DNA of 64,000 nucleotides from Aedes albopictus (GCF_035046485.1 NC_085138.1:28855047-28919046); one strand, 5' to 3'; counted from the first letter of the stretch, positions 1 through 12,023 are shown. The notes: generated from the letters alone by a model not told the origin. Translations and numbers: made by a program.

Positions 1-810
1 TGTTGTTAAGGCTTTGTTTAGTACCAAAAAAATACCAGGCGTTGTTAGTAGTCCTAATTTTGCGTAACAAAAAAAAGTTAAAAATAAATTGTTATAAAAC
101 AGAGAAAAAAATACAAACAGTAGGTGGCAATATAGTTGCCACTGCCTTATAAAGGGTTAAAGGATTTCTCAAGGATTCCCAAAGGATCCTTCCAGGAGTT
201 CCATCAGCATTTTTTTTTCAATAAAGATTTAATCAGAGATGCTTCCAGGATATTCGCTGTGTGTCAAATGCTCACAAACAGGAGTAAAAACGATGGGAGT
301 GCCGTAGTTGCATGATTGTTCAACTAGAGTTTTTGAATTAATCGTTAACCCTTTATAAGGCCGAGCAAACTAGAAGAGTTGTCAACGCATACTATTATGG
401 AAATGATTATATACATGTTTACACGTACAAAACATTTTTTGTTTGAAAGAAACTCAAAAATCTAGGTGGCAATATAGTTAGGGCTCAACCTATAATATAA
501 ACTGTGTAGTTCAGCTCAAGTCAACCCATAATTTGATTATTTCTTAAAATATTTACCAAATCTATAATTTTACAATAAGTTTGAGCTAATTTTCTCCACA
601 CGGTCAAATTTAGCCATTTTTGAGACAACAAATGGTTCCCAAATTATTGTTAAAGCTTTGTTTAGTACCAATAAAATACCAGGCGTTGTTAGTTATCCCA
701 ATTTTGCGTAAACCAAAAGAAAAAATCGAAATAAACTGTTATAAAACAGAAAAAAAAACAAACGGTAGGTTGCAATATAGTTGCCACTGCCTTATAAAAC
801 GGTAAACTTT
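1..810. repeat. Tandem ~645-bp repeat at the outer part of the left arm
   Basis: The sequence beginning GCTTTGTTTAGTACCA near 10 recurs near 653, about 645 bases later, with scattered differences. Each unit includes the palindromic motif GTGGCAATATAGTTGCCAC, next to CCTTATAAAG (near 121, a broken copy near 463, and 765). The right-arm mirror is 22676-23480, and there the repeat visibly continues beyond the arm to about 23990. No coding potential. Confidence 0.8.
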
Positions 811-1329
811 TGGAAGTACAGACTGCGTTGCTCACTGTGACGTCTGTTAGTTTGTGCTAGTATGACGTATTGTTCATGACGTAAGACACTGAAAGGTTTC
901 CTAACAATATTAATAAAAAATGCCAACAATATTAGTCCAAAAATCCGTTAGAAAGTTAAGAATTAGCTCCCGTTTAATTATTTTTTTTTTCTATTTCTTG
1001 CAGGCTTCATCATGGCTGTTCAATATTTATCTCTCCGGTTACCAAACCCACGTGGCTTATACAATCATAGACGTTTCCATCCTGGCCATCAAGAAATCCT
1101 TATTTTACTACTTATTATATTTGTTAATAAGTAATAAAATTAACCTTAGGGGGTGGGGCTCTATAAAAAAATCCGAAAACCGAGGGTAGGTTCACCATAT
1201 TCTTCAAAGTTGAAACTCTCGAATCGTTTATAAGTTATCTTGCATTCAATTGTAAGATAAAAGCTGCTTGGTGACGCATTCCATAACTAATTTGAAATCA
1301 TACACTTTCTACCAAAATTTTAAAATTGC

Positions 1330-4300
1330 ATGGTGTGGTGATGCAAAAGCTTTACTTTTGAAACGCTTCACTTCTGGAGCTGTTCCAGATGTCCCAGAAG
1401 ATTGAATATAATAAGGTTCACCAGGTCCTCCCGAATCGCACGGTGATGCAAGAGTCTTAATTTTGAAACAGTTCTGGAACTGTTTCAAAGGTCCAAGAAG
1501 ATTGATTATATTTAGGTTCACCAGGTCCTCTCGAATTGCATGGTGATGCAAGAGCCTTATTTTTGAAACGGTTCACTTCTGGAACTGTTTCAAAGGTCCA
1601 AGAAGAATGATTCTATTTAGGTTCACCAGGTCCTCCCGAATTGCATGGTGATGCAAGTGCCTTACTTTAGAAACAGTTCACTTCTGGAGCTGTTTCAAAG
1701 GTCCAAGGAGATTGGTTCTATTTAGGTTCACCAGGTCCTCCCGAATTGCATGGTGATGCAAGAGCCTTACTTTTGAAATGGTTCACTTCTGGAGCTTTTC
1801 CAATGGTCCAAGGAGATTGGTTCTATTTAGGTTCACCAGGTCCTCCCGAATTGCATGGTGATGCAAGAGCCTTACTTTAGAAACAGTTCACTTCTGGAGC
1901 TGTTTCAAAGGTCCAAGAAGATTGGTTCTATCTAGGTTCACCAGGTCCTCCTGAATTGCATGGTGATGCAAGCGCCTTACTTTAGAAACAGTTCACTTCT
2001 GGAGCTTTTCCAAAGGCCCAAGGAGATTGGTTCTATTTCGGTTCACCAGGTCCTCCCGAATTGCATGGTGATGCAAGAGCCTTACTTTTGAAATGGTTCA
2101 CTTCTGGAGCTTTTCCAAAGGTCCAAGGAGATTGGTTCTATTTAGGTTCACCAGGTCCTCCCGAATTGCATGGTGATGCAAGAGCCTTACTTTAGAAACA
2201 GTTCACTTCTGGAGCTTTTCCAATAGTCCAAGGAGATTGGTTCTATTTAGGTTCACCAGGTCCTCCCGAATTGCATGGAGATGCAAGAGCCTTACTTTTG
2301 AAATGGTTCACTTCTGGAGCTTTTCCAAAGGTCCAAGGAGATTGGTTCTATTTAGGTTCACCAGGTCCTCCCGAATTGCATGGTGATGCAAGCGCCTTAC
2401 TTTAGAAACAGTTCACTTCTGGAGCTTTTCCAATGGTCCAAGGAGATTGGTTCTATTTAGGTTCACCAGGTCCTCCCGAATTGCATGGTGATGCAAGAGC
2501 CTTACTTTAGAAACGGTTCACTTCTGGAGCTGTTCCAGATGTCCCAGAAGATTGAATATAATAAGGTTCACCAAGTCCTCCCGAATTGCATGGTGATGCA
2601 AGCGCCTTACTTTAGAAACAGTTCACTTCTGGAGCTTTTCCAAAGGTCCAAGGAGATTGGTTCTATTTAGGTTCACCAGGTCCTCCCGAATTGCATGGTG
2701 ATGTAAGCGCCTTACTTTAGAAACAGTTCACTTCTGGAGCTGTTTCAAAGGTCCAAGGAGATTGGTTCTATCTAGGTTCACCAGGTCCTACTGAATTGCA
2801 TGGTGATGCAAGCGCCTTACTTTAGAAACAGTTCACTTCTGGAGCTTTTCCAATGGTCCAAGGAGATTGGTTCTATTTAGGTTCACCAGGTCCTCCCGAA
2901 TTGCATGGTGATGCAAGAGCCTTACTTTAGAAACGGTTCACTTCTGGAGCTGTTCCAGATGTCCCAGAAGATTGAATATAATAAGGTTCACCAAGTCCTC
3001 CCGAATTGCATGGTGATGCAAGCGCCTTACTTTAGAAACAGTTCACTTCTGGAGCTTTTCCAATGGTCCAAGGAGATTGGTTCTATTTAGGTTCACCAGG
3101 TCCTCCCGAATTGCATGGTGATGCAAGAGCCTTACTTTAGAAACAGTTCACTTCTGGAGCTGTTTCAAAGGTCCAAGGAGATTGGTTCTATCTAGGTTCA
3201 CCAGGTCCTACTGAATTGCATGGTGATGCAAGCGCCTTACTTTAGAAACAGTTCACTTCTGGAGCTTTTCCAATGGTCCAAGGAGATTGGTTCTATTTAG
3301 GTTCACCAGGTCCTCCCGAATTGCATGGTGATGCAAGAGCCTTACTTTAGAAACGGTTCACTTCTGGAGCTTTCCCAAAGGTCCAAGGAGATTGGTTCTA
3401 TTTAGGTTCACCAGGTCCTCCCGAATTGCATGGTGATGCAAGAGCCTTACTTTAGAAACAGTTCACTTCTGGAGCTGTTTCAAAGGTCCAAGGAGATTGG
3501 TTCTATCTAGGTTCACCAGGTCCTACTGAATTGCATGGTGATGCAAGCGCCTTACTTTAGAAACAGTTCACTTCTGGAGCTTTTCCAATGGTCCAAGGAG
3601 ATTGGTTCTATTTAGGTTCACCAGGTCCTCCCGAATTGCATGGAGATGCAAGAGCCTTACTTTAGAAACAGTTCACTTCTGGAGCTGTTTCAAAGGTCCA
3701 AGGAGATTGGTTCTATCTAGGTTCACCAGGTCCTACTGAATTGCATGGTGATGCAAGCGCCTTACTTTAGAAACAGTTCACTTCTGGAGCTTTTCCAATG
3801 GTCCAAGGAGATTGGTTCTATTTAGGTTCACCAGGTCCTCCCGAATTGCATGGAGATGCAAGAGCCTTACTTTTGAAATGGTTCACTTCTGGAGCTTTCC
3901 CAAAGGTCCAAGGAGATTGGTTCTATTTAGGTTCACCAGGTCCTCCCGAATTGCATGGTGATGCAAGCGCCTTACTTTAGAAACAGTTCACTTCTGGAGC
4001 TTTTCCAAAGGTCCAAGGAGATTGGTTCTATTTAGGTTCACCAGGTCCTCCCGAATTGCATGGTGATGCAAGCGCCTTACTTTAGAAACGGTTCACTTCT
4101 GGAGCTTTTCCAATGGTCCAAGGAGATTGGTTCTATTTAGGTTCACCAGGTCCTCCCGAATTGCATGGTGATGCAAGAGCCTTACTTTAGAAACGGTTCA
4201 CTTCTGGAGCTGTTCCAGATGTCCCAGAAGATTGAATATAATAAGGTTCACCAAGTCCTCCCGAATTACATGGTGATGTAAGCGCCTTACTTTAGAAACA

Positions 4301-5160
4301 GTTCACTTCTGGAGCTTTTCCAATGGTCCAAGGAGATTGGTTCTATTTAGGTTCACCAGGTCCTCCCGAATTGCATGGTGATGCAAGAGCCTTACTTTAG
4401 AAACAGTTCACTTCTGGAGCTGTTTCAAAGGTCCAAGGAGATTGGTTCTATCTAGGTTCACCAGGTCCTCCTGAATTGCATGGTGATGCAAGCGCCTTAC
4501 TTTACAAACAGTTCACTTCTGGAGCTTTTCCAAAGGTCCAAGGAGATTGGGTCTTATTATGAGTGTCACTTCACGGTGAAAATCGATCACGGTGACACAT
4601 TGCGAATCCACGGTGAAAAAGTTGTGGGTTAATCAAATGGCAATCACTTTCGCCGTCCTTATTACCGGTGTCACTTTTTTGTTTTCACCGTGAAGTGACA
4701 CTCGTAATCAGGCCCATTGGTTCTATTTAGGTTCACCAGGTCCTCCCGAATTGCATGGAGATGCAAGAGCCTTACTTTTGAAATGGTTCACTTCTGGAGC
4801 TTTTCCAAAGGTCCAAGGAGATTGGTTCTATTTAGGTTCACCAGGTCCTCCCGAATTGCATGGTGATGCAAGCGCCTTACTTTAGAAACAGTTCACTTCT
4901 GGAGCTTTTCCAAAGGTCCAAGGAGATTGGTTCTATTTAGGTTCACCAGGTCCTCCCGAATTGCATGGAGATGCAAGAGCCTTACTTTTGAAATGGTTCA
5001 CTTCTGGAGCTTTTCCAAAGGTCCAAGGAGATTGGTTCTATTTAGGTTCACCAGGTCCTCCCGAATTGCATGGTGATGCAAGAGCCTTACTTTAGAAACG
5101 GTTCACTTCTGGAGCTTTTCCAAAGGATGTCCAAGGAGATTGGTTCTATTTAGGTTCACC
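1330..5160. repeat. 105-bp minisatellite core, left arm
   Basis: About 34 head-to-tail units of exactly 105 bp. The landmark GTTCACCAGGTCCTCCCGAA recurs at 1516, 1621, 1726 and onward in steps of 105 to 4456, then after a MITE at 4731, 4836, 4941 and 5046. Variant units recur at multiples of the period: a unit with CAGATGTCCCAGAAGATTG near 1387, 2537, 2957 and 4217, and a TCCTACTGAATTG unit near 2789, 3209, 3524 and 3734. This shows higher-order blocks, for example of 420 bp. The 35-codon periodicity creates short open frames of about 60-80 aa, but most units carry stops, so it is not treated as coding. Confidence 0.97.
4549..4715. mobile_element. MITE in the minisatellite (left arm), 3-bp ATT duplication
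   Basis: This 167-bp insert has inverted ends GGGYCTKATTAYGAGTGTCA and no open frame. The flanks are ATT at 4546-4548 and 4716-4718, and the uninterrupted unit has a single ATT. The 3-bp duplication and G-rich ends fit a PIF/Harbinger-like MITE, but that is inference. The internal motif TTAATCAAATGG matches the core seen in the neighbouring MITEs. Confidence 0.9.
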
Positions 5161-5217
5161 ACGTCCTCCCAAGCTGCATGGTGATGCAAGACGTTGTTAG
5201 TTTAAATTGGTTTCATT

Positions 5218-5406
5218 TGTGCTCATTCTGCGAATGTAGTGACGTGAGAAAAGTCGGAGTCGTATATTGAGGTGAGAAATCTCGACTAGAATGAGGTGAC
5301 TCTCCATTTGATTTACACGGCGAGTCACTTCATTCGAGACGGGATTCCTCATCTCGATATACGACTCCGACTTTTCTCACGTCACTCCATTCGCAGAATG
5401 AGCACA
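5218..5406. mobile_element. MITE with TGTGCTCATTCTGCG ends (left arm)
   Basis: A 189-bp element with near-perfect long terminal inverted repeats TGTGCTCATTCTGCGAATG, flanked by ATT at 5215-5217 and 5407-5409. It contains GACGTGAGAAAAGTCGGAGT in both arms and the central motif CCATTTGATTTAC. Non-coding. Confidence 0.9.
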
Positions 5407-5900
5407 ATTTACCAATACCTTCTGGAGTTATTCCAGAGGTCCATGTAGGTTTGTTCTACCTATGTGTACCACGTCCTTCCAAACTGCAAGGTGATGCAAG
5501 ACATAAGTTTAAATTGATTACATTTACCAATACCTTCTGTAGTTATTCCAGAGGTTCATGTAGGTTTGTTCTAACTAGGTTCACCACGTCCTCCCAAACT
5601 GCATAGTGATGCAAGACGTTGTTAGTAGAAATTGGTTTCATTTGCCAACACCTTCTGGAGTTATTCCAGAGGTCCATGTAGGTTTGTTCTATGTGCACCA
5701 CGTCCTCCCAAACTGCATGGTGACGCATTGTTCTAACTAGGTTCAACACGTTCTCCCAAACTGCATGGTGATGCAAGACGTTGTTAGTTTAAATTGGTTT
5801 CATTTACCAATACCTTCTGGAGTTATTCCAGAGGTCCATGTAGGTTTGTTCTAACTAGGTTCATCACGCCCTTCCAAACGGCATAGTGATGCAAGACATT

Positions 5901-6047
5901 CAGGCTTATTCTGCGCGGCGTGTGAGGTGAGACGAGTCGAATGAGGTGACAAAAGTCAACTCGCCCCATTTGATTTACATTAGTCGTCTCACGTCACGTG
6001 AGACGAAACCGTCCGTCTCACCTCACACGCCGCGCAGAATAAGCCTG
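5901..6047. mobile_element. MITE with CAGGCTTATTCTGCG ends (left arm)
   Basis: A 147-bp element whose ends are perfect inverted repeats beginning CAGGCTTATTCTGCGCGGCG. It is flanked by ATT at 5898-5900 and 6048-6050. The central motif CCATTTGATTTACA is shared with the previous MITE although the terminal sequences differ. Confidence 0.9.
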
Positions 6048-6592
6048 ATTGCAAGTTTAAATTGATTACATTTACCAATACATTTTGGAGTTGTTCCAGA
6101 GGTCATGTAGGTTTGTTCTAATAATTAGGTTGACCACGTCCTCCCAAACTACATGGTGATTCAGGAGTAAGTTTAAATTGATATCATTAACCAATACCTT
6201 CTGCAGTTGTTCCAGAAGTCCAAGCATGTTTGTTCTAACTAGATTCACCACGTCCTCCCAAATTGCATGGTGACGCAAGATATCAATCGTATATGATTCG
6301 TTGGAATTCATGACCTATTTGTTTTTGATAGTGTAAACTGAAATACCAACGATTTACTTTCCAAAGCGGATTCTATCGTCATGTTGCATAACTAAAAGAC
6401 CGCGCTTGTTCATTTGTTAAGGAGAGGGATCAAGTCAGGTTTCAGTTCACTTGGTATATGGATGGTTCCTAAGTAGTTAATTAATTGGGTACACTAGTCT
6501 TTATTTCAAGTTGAGTACCTAACTGTAGGGATTAGATAATTTATTGAGAACATTAAACAACAAAATCATAATACATACCTACACCCTCATTC

Positions 6593-6727
6593 TTGTTTTC
6601 GATCGAATCCACATTCGAACGTAAATCGTTCACATTTCCGTTTACGCCAACAAAATCAAATGGGTTACGGATTCGAACGATTCAAATACGTTAGAAAACC
6701 GATACGTCCGTAAACAAGAATGAGGGT
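6593..6727. mobile_element. MITE with ACCCTCATTCTTGTTT ends (left arm)
   Basis: A 135-bp element with inverted ends ACCCTCATTCTTGTTT and AACAAGAATGAGGGT. It contains ATCAAATGGG, the reverse complement of the CCATTTGAT core of the satellite MITEs. No clear target duplication is visible. It lies outside the minisatellite. Confidence 0.75.
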
Positions 6728-6999
6728 GATACACTGGGTAATTTGCTTCCGAAACTACCTTAAACCTAGCGCCAGTTCACATCACTAACTTTTTATCGGC
6801 GCATTTCTCAATCAACTGTTTGAAATCCTACTGAGATTTTTGGGCGCCTCGAAACGTAGCGCCGACGAGTAGATTTGGTTGGTTTTGCTCCAGGCTCACA
6901 TGATCCGTCTCCAGAGTCTTCCCAAAATCCAGCTGCTTCTCGGTTCCCTTCGAACCTCTGCACACTCCGCGCGAAGAGCGACCCTCGGAGAATGTAGAA

Positions 7000-7827
7000 T
7001 CACTTTATTTCCGCCCCATCGGAACGTTTCAAGTCGCTTTCGAGCACTTTGACGCTGTTGATTACCTCGTGGATCGAGGCATTGCTGAAGAAGCCATCTA
7101 ATTTCATCATCGAAAGTAAAATTTTGCACCGGCCAAACAGCAGCGGCACCATTTTGTTGGGCTTAGATTCATGGCTTTGGCGAACGTCCAGACCACCAAG
7201 GAGCACTGCATCGATGATGTGCGTGAACGATTTTCTGCGTTTCTTCATCCTGGATGCTAAAACAGAGTAATTTTATGAGAAAAGAATGTGAAATTTGTTT
7301 ACACAGATATATCGGATACGACGGCTTACCTTTCGCGGAATTTTCTTCAAAACTTTCCCTGTATAGAACCATCCGCGGTGGTAGAACCAACCGGGATTCC
7401 TTAATTTGCGTGTTGAACTGGATTTGTCCCGATCGTAGATCACGTTGCTCAAAAAACACCGCCCTGATCGACCGTTACATCCACCGGCATGAAGAACCAA
7501 TAATTGGTTGTACTCTTGAACAACTTATTCAACGGTCGCTTCCAAACAACGTGGAACCGGTCGCTGGGAACATTTTAACGCATAATCCAGCACACATTTT
7601 GGAAATCCATCCGTCGGCAAGAGACGTGGTTTGTGATCCAACTTTCGTCGACCCCACAGCGTTTCCTGAAACAGTTGTCGGTCGATTCGGTTTTCCGATT
7701 GACGAACGAAGTCTCCTCGAATGTTGTTGATTGTTTTTCTGTCCCTGAATCTGTCGGCCAATTCCTATTTTGTAATCACGAATGTAGTTGGAGAAAGATG
7801 TGTCCTTTTCCATCATCATCTTCAGGG
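7000..7827 (-). pseudogene. Decayed two-exon gene of unknown function (left arm)
   Basis: Mirror of 15548-16375, where it is described. It reads on the minus strand here. No family was recognised. Confidence 0.45.
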
Positions 7828-8326
7828 TCATCAGGAAACTTTACTCATCAATTCCTCATGAACGCAGTGCTTGTTCTCCCACAAAACTAGATTGGTCGAT
7901 TGCAGGTATCTTGCAAATAGCGAATTTCGATTCTAACAAACTAGATATCGTTCCGAGCTGGCTGGACTGGACACTTTTCCGTATGATTTGGTCAGGATGT
8001 CCACCAAACCGACACGTCGTCACTAAACGGCGGAAGATTTGTAAACAAACAAGTTGTTGACAAGTCGTTTGACATTTCGCTCAATTCGCCCGTTCAAGGG
8101 GTTCACCGAAGGGTGCCAATTACGCAAAACAAGAGGGGCTTGCAAAAGGGTGAAAAAGAAAGTGGTACCGAAAAAAACGATTACTGCTCCGTCTGTATCT
8201 TCGTTTGTGGTAATATTGACAATGTTTCAGTACAATTAACAGAATTTTGCATTCGGTTGAAAATTGTTGGTACAGTTCTTAATTTTACCATGGATTCGGT
8301 AGAAATTACAACAAAATTCATTTCAG

Positions 8327-8510
8327 TGTAGGGTCTAGGACCAGCTGGGCAGGTGCACCTATTTTGGGCACTTGCTGCTATAACTCGGTCAATTTCAAAC
8401 CGATTGGCAACCGTGTTTCAACAATCAAGTCAATCGGTTTAAAATTGACTGAGTTATAGCAGCAAGCGCCAAAAATAGATGCACCTGTCCAAATGGTCCC
8501 AGGCCCTACA
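8327..8510. mobile_element. Foldback element, TGTAGGG ends (left arm)
   Basis: A 184-bp almost fully palindromic sequence. The ends are TGTAGGGYCTRGGACCA and its complement, and GCTATAACTC lies in both halves. The same family occurs at 14865-15048 (mirror), 33299-33480 and, more diverged, 46342-46619. Confidence 0.85.
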
Positions 8511-8694
8511 TCAAATCCTGTGAAACTATGATTAAAACGAGCATCAAGGGGCATCAATGAAATTGTAAAACATATTTTTAAAGTGGCAATATGTGATCAC
8601 AATGACACAATCTGGGCGCAATAAAAGTCGAGTATTTGAAAATAGAAACATTGGGTGTTCTGTGAATTGAGAAAAACAAAAAAAGGAAATGATT

Positions 8695-11030
8695 CTAAAA
8701 ATGACCATTGCACAACTTTATAATAATCACGAAGCTACACTGATTGCCTTCATCATCAGTAAGTGGATCGCTGTCCTCATACTTCATCCGCTTTACAACT
8801 AGATGCTGCAATACGTAGGTCGGAGGTCCATTCTCAAAAGTACGCCTCACTTCCCGATCGTTCTCGTTTGTCAGTACTGCAGCGACCGTCGAGGTTTGAG
8901 AACATGATTGCTGACTAATTTCCAGGTATTCGGTTTCATAAGCTTCAGGTGTTTCCATTGCCGTCCATGGAGTATTTTCCGGAGTGGTTTCCAGATGACT
9001 ATCACATGGACGCTTCTTAGGCTGCTGTGAGATAAAATCACCGGGAATATCGTATTCGGCATGCTTAACTTGAACATGTGAAGAAAAGTTAGATATTTTC
9101 CAGCTGCCAGATTTTTCCATGCGGATTCGCAGAAAGGACAATTTAGGACCGCCCTCATGCCAGCTTCATCACATGATATGTCGACCTTCATGGATGCTAT
9201 TTGATCGAAAAAGTATGTTTCGGTGTTGCTTCCACTGCTGCATCTGAAAACAAAATAGCAATACATACATCAATGATTAGTAGAGTGGGTCAACGTTGTA
9301 TGAAAAAAATAAAATTCAAACGCATCAACCCGGAACAAACCCTTATGGGTGGGTATAAAAACCGACTTTCGATCCGAAGCCTGCAGGCCCGAGTCTCATA
9401 TACCAATCAACTAAAAATATTGTTCGTGCAGTTGAAAATCGGAATTTTTGACACGCGAAAATCGATTTTTCTCCTAAACCGTGTGTCGGACGTACGTCGG
9501 GTACAGTGCGCTGGATAGAGGGCCAGGTCCGCTGTCCAGCGCACTACGTCCGACGTTGGGTTTCACGTATAGATTTCGAGAAAATTAGATTGTCGGGTGT
9601 GGGGAAACTTCGGATTTCAACCGCGACGACAATACTTACTTCTTTGTGTAAAATTCGATGACTCTGCCTCACCGATTCCTCAGTCTGGTTTTCGGGGGCC
9701 GATTCAGATTTTCCAAGGGAGTCTTGTTTGATTAGTTTCTTCGTGAATTTGGAAATGCCTTGCTTCTCAACTATATTGGATAACACCTTCAATAAGCTCC
9801 GCTCTCCCAACACGAAGCGGAAGTTTTTCAAAGGCCCGTTGAAGCCAATCATCTTCTGCCATTCACGATCTGATTTTCCGATTGTTTCTGGAAGGTGTTT
9901 GACTTCCTCTTCCATCGCGTTTATAACGTCATCATTTAAGTAGGCAAGGCCGCCATGGATATATCGCAGCTGCTCCAGTATCACCTTGATACTTACTAGG
10001 ATCGGACAATAGACATATATTAGACTTCCAATGGCGCTTCAACCCTTGTGACTAACATCTAGTACGTGTGTGTCCTGGCTGTGGTACTCAAAGTGTCAAA
10101 TTTGCATGATTTTGATCATAGCAATCTTAAATGAAAGTCAAAACAAAGCCGTTCGTAATTCTCTCCGGCAATTGAAGACTTTTGGTTTTTGTGGGGCCGA
10201 TGGCCAGTAATCACCCAAGACGGCCCTCTGCGCTACAATATGGGTGTGCTGAAATGACAGTTATAAGAAGGTAAGAAGCAGTGTGACCGATTTATTTCAA
10301 CTACCGTCAAGTTTCGGCTTGTGAACTGGAGGAGAAACGGCGGAATGCGATCGTTTGCAGTGATCCACTAATCCGGGACTCTTACAAGTGTTCATTAACT
10401 GGGGAAATCATGGGGAAAAGTTTCAGTTGGTTTGGCACCTAAAAACTTAGTTAAGAACCAATGATGCTTAAATGGCTGCAGTTGAATATCAGAATAGGGG
10501 AATATTCGACTGGAATGAGTTGGCGAGTTTGGCTTACACAATCTCGGAGGGTCTGCCTGAATTCCCTAGACAGAAGGAAACATACTATTCTAGAATTATA
10601 CGATTTTGTGCACTCAGATTATATTGGCTTCTTTCAACAGCATTCCAATTGAATTCTCATGGTGGTGCGGGGTGTCATTCAACAATTTTGAATGAGGCAG
10701 TCAAGTTAAAAAGATTCAATAAGTCCAGGTAGACGCGAATTGGCCTTGCAAATACTGACTTTGAGCTCAATTTCGCATAAATGCTGAGTAAGGTCAGCGT
10801 CTAACCGGTGCGCTCTCGCTGAATGTTTACCTCAACATATGCAAAGTTGAAAAATACGATTTGACACTTTAAGTACCACCGAGTCACATCTTTCGAAAAT
10901 CAAGGCTACTATGGATGAAACATCCTAGTCACAGCCACAGTATGGGGAAACAGCGCCTCTAGCGTTCTATACTTGTACTTCTATTGATCGGACCGGCCAC
11001 TTTGCTCAATTCTCTCCGAAAATAGTCCAT
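8695..11030 (-). pseudogene. Zinc-finger-like transposon gene remnant (left arm)
   Basis: Mirror of the right-arm gene at 12345-14680, where it is described. It reads toward lower coordinates from 11030 and is interrupted by the 978-bp insertion at 10008-10985. Confidence 0.55.
10008..10985. mobile_element. 978-bp insertion with 8-bp duplication (left arm)
   Basis: Mirror of 12390-13367. Confidence 0.75.
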
Positions 11031-11351
11031 ATTTTCGCCACTTTTAGCACTAAACAGAAATAATTGCGAGATTTTGGACGAGAATTTGGTGCGCGCAGAG
11101 TAAACGTAAACAGACTGAACTTGTCTGACGTTTGACTTATAAGTATTTGTTTGACGATTATGTGTGTGCGTGTGTAACGTGTGTAAATAACGCATGGAAC
11201 AAAATGCACTGAATATAAATTAACGAATGAAAATTGAAGAAATCCGACATTATCCGAGACAATCGGATTAAATCGATTGAAAATACTGAAATCACGAAAA
11301 TGAATATAAAATGCATTGTTTCAATAAAAATGCGACATAGTCAAGGCACAG

Positions 11352-11373
11352 CGGATAAATGTCGCCCCCCTCG
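11352..11373. mobile_element. Transposon terminus (CGAGGGGGG family), left arm inner end
   Basis: Ends GTCGCCCCCCTCG. It is the same terminus as at 12002 and 26902, and the palindrome arm stops exactly here. Confidence 0.85.
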
Positions 11374-12001
11374 ACTGAATAAATAATTAAAAATGCACGG
11401 AAAAATAATGTTTCGGAAAAGTGAATGGTTCAAACGTAAGAAAATCAGTATAATATATTGTTACATAAAAATCAAATGTAAATATATAGTAGCTACAATG
11501 TACAAAGCTTTAAGCGAACCATTTCATCACAATACACTTTATTGTAGCTGGTACACTGTATGGTGCAGGAATGGTTTTCACCAAACACCCTATGGTTAGT
11601 TTTTATCCGGGTACATCTTCCGATGTAATATTCATTCAACCGACGGATTGATCAGGTTGCAGCAGTTCAGATGTAATATTACACAACAGTTTTTTTCTGT
11701 GTAGTCTTACACGTTTGTTGAGTAATGGGTAAGAGCAAGATGCAGCAACTTCGAGCAAGTTCCACCTGCGTCGTTGAACAGGACTATTGTCTTTTCAGAA
11801 ATCCAGTCTTGGTTTTCTCATCAGTTTTCGTCAGAAATGAGATAACTCACTCGTAAGGAGCCGTCCGTCCATAAGGCCTGGAGCTCGGCCTGAAGTACAC
11901 AAGGTCAAATATTTGACAAGGAAAGAACTCAAGAAACAACATGAGTTTGATGTTTGAGCATCGATTTCTTTTTGGACAAACATTTGACCCTGTGTGCTAA
12001 C
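11374..12001. other. Unpaired spacer at the centre of the palindrome
   Basis: These 628 bases have no inverted partner. The right end (about 11889-12000) is a small MITE whose termini carry an inverted GTACACAGGGTCAAATATTTG-like sequence. A better-preserved relative lies at 45088-45238. No convincing open reading frame is present. The MITE abuts the CGAGGGGGG terminus of the right arm directly. Confidence 0.85.
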
Positions 12002-12023
12002 CGAGGGGGGCGACATTTATCCG
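12002..12023. mobile_element. Transposon terminus (CGAGGGGGG family), right arm inner end
   Basis: Begins CGAGGGGGGCGACATTTATC, identical to the left end of the complete insertion at 26902. Homology to that element continues to about 15048. No opposite terminus was found in the rest of the arm. Confidence 0.85.

Larger units (their letters stand above)
5161..6290. repeat. Degenerate border of the minisatellite, left arm
   Basis: Older, diverged units related to the 105-bp repeat, with a changed consensus around CACGTCCTCCCAAACTGCAT and TACCTTCTGGAGTTATTCC. They are interrupted by MITEs at 5218-5406 and 5901-6047. A homogenised core with decayed edges is typical of arrays maintained by unequal exchange. 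Confidence 0.85.
1..11373. repeat. Left arm of a giant inverted repeat (palindrome)
   Basis: This segment is the reverse complement of 12002-23480. Position x pairs with 23375-x in the inner half. Outside the 105-bp array it pairs with 23480-x, because the right arm has one extra 105-bp unit between the arm's MITE at 4549-4715 and about 5150. A 1-bp offset appears near the outer end, so position 1 pairs with 23480. Single-base differences are visible, for example near 1117, 10989, 11210 and 11219, so the arms are not byte-identical. The arm begins outside the window, so its true length is unknown. It contains, from outside in, a 645-bp tandem repeat, the 105-bp minisatellite, three MITEs inside it, a fourth MITE, a decayed two-exon gene, a foldback element and a decayed zinc-finger-like gene. 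The inner end is exactly the transposon terminus CCCCCCTCG. Confidence 0.97.

Noticed and set aside
1330..5160. CRISPR-like array
   Set aside because: The units are contiguous with no unique spacers, and the genome is eukaryotic.
1309..5776. Short proteins encoded by the minisatellite
   Set aside because: The 105-bp unit is 35 codons, so open frames repeat by arithmetic. Most units carry stops and no start or splice context is present.
8871..9266. 131-aa frame as an independent gene (and its mirror at 14109-14504)
   Set aside because: It is an alternative frame over the second exon of the zinc-finger-like remnant and reads through the splice acceptor.
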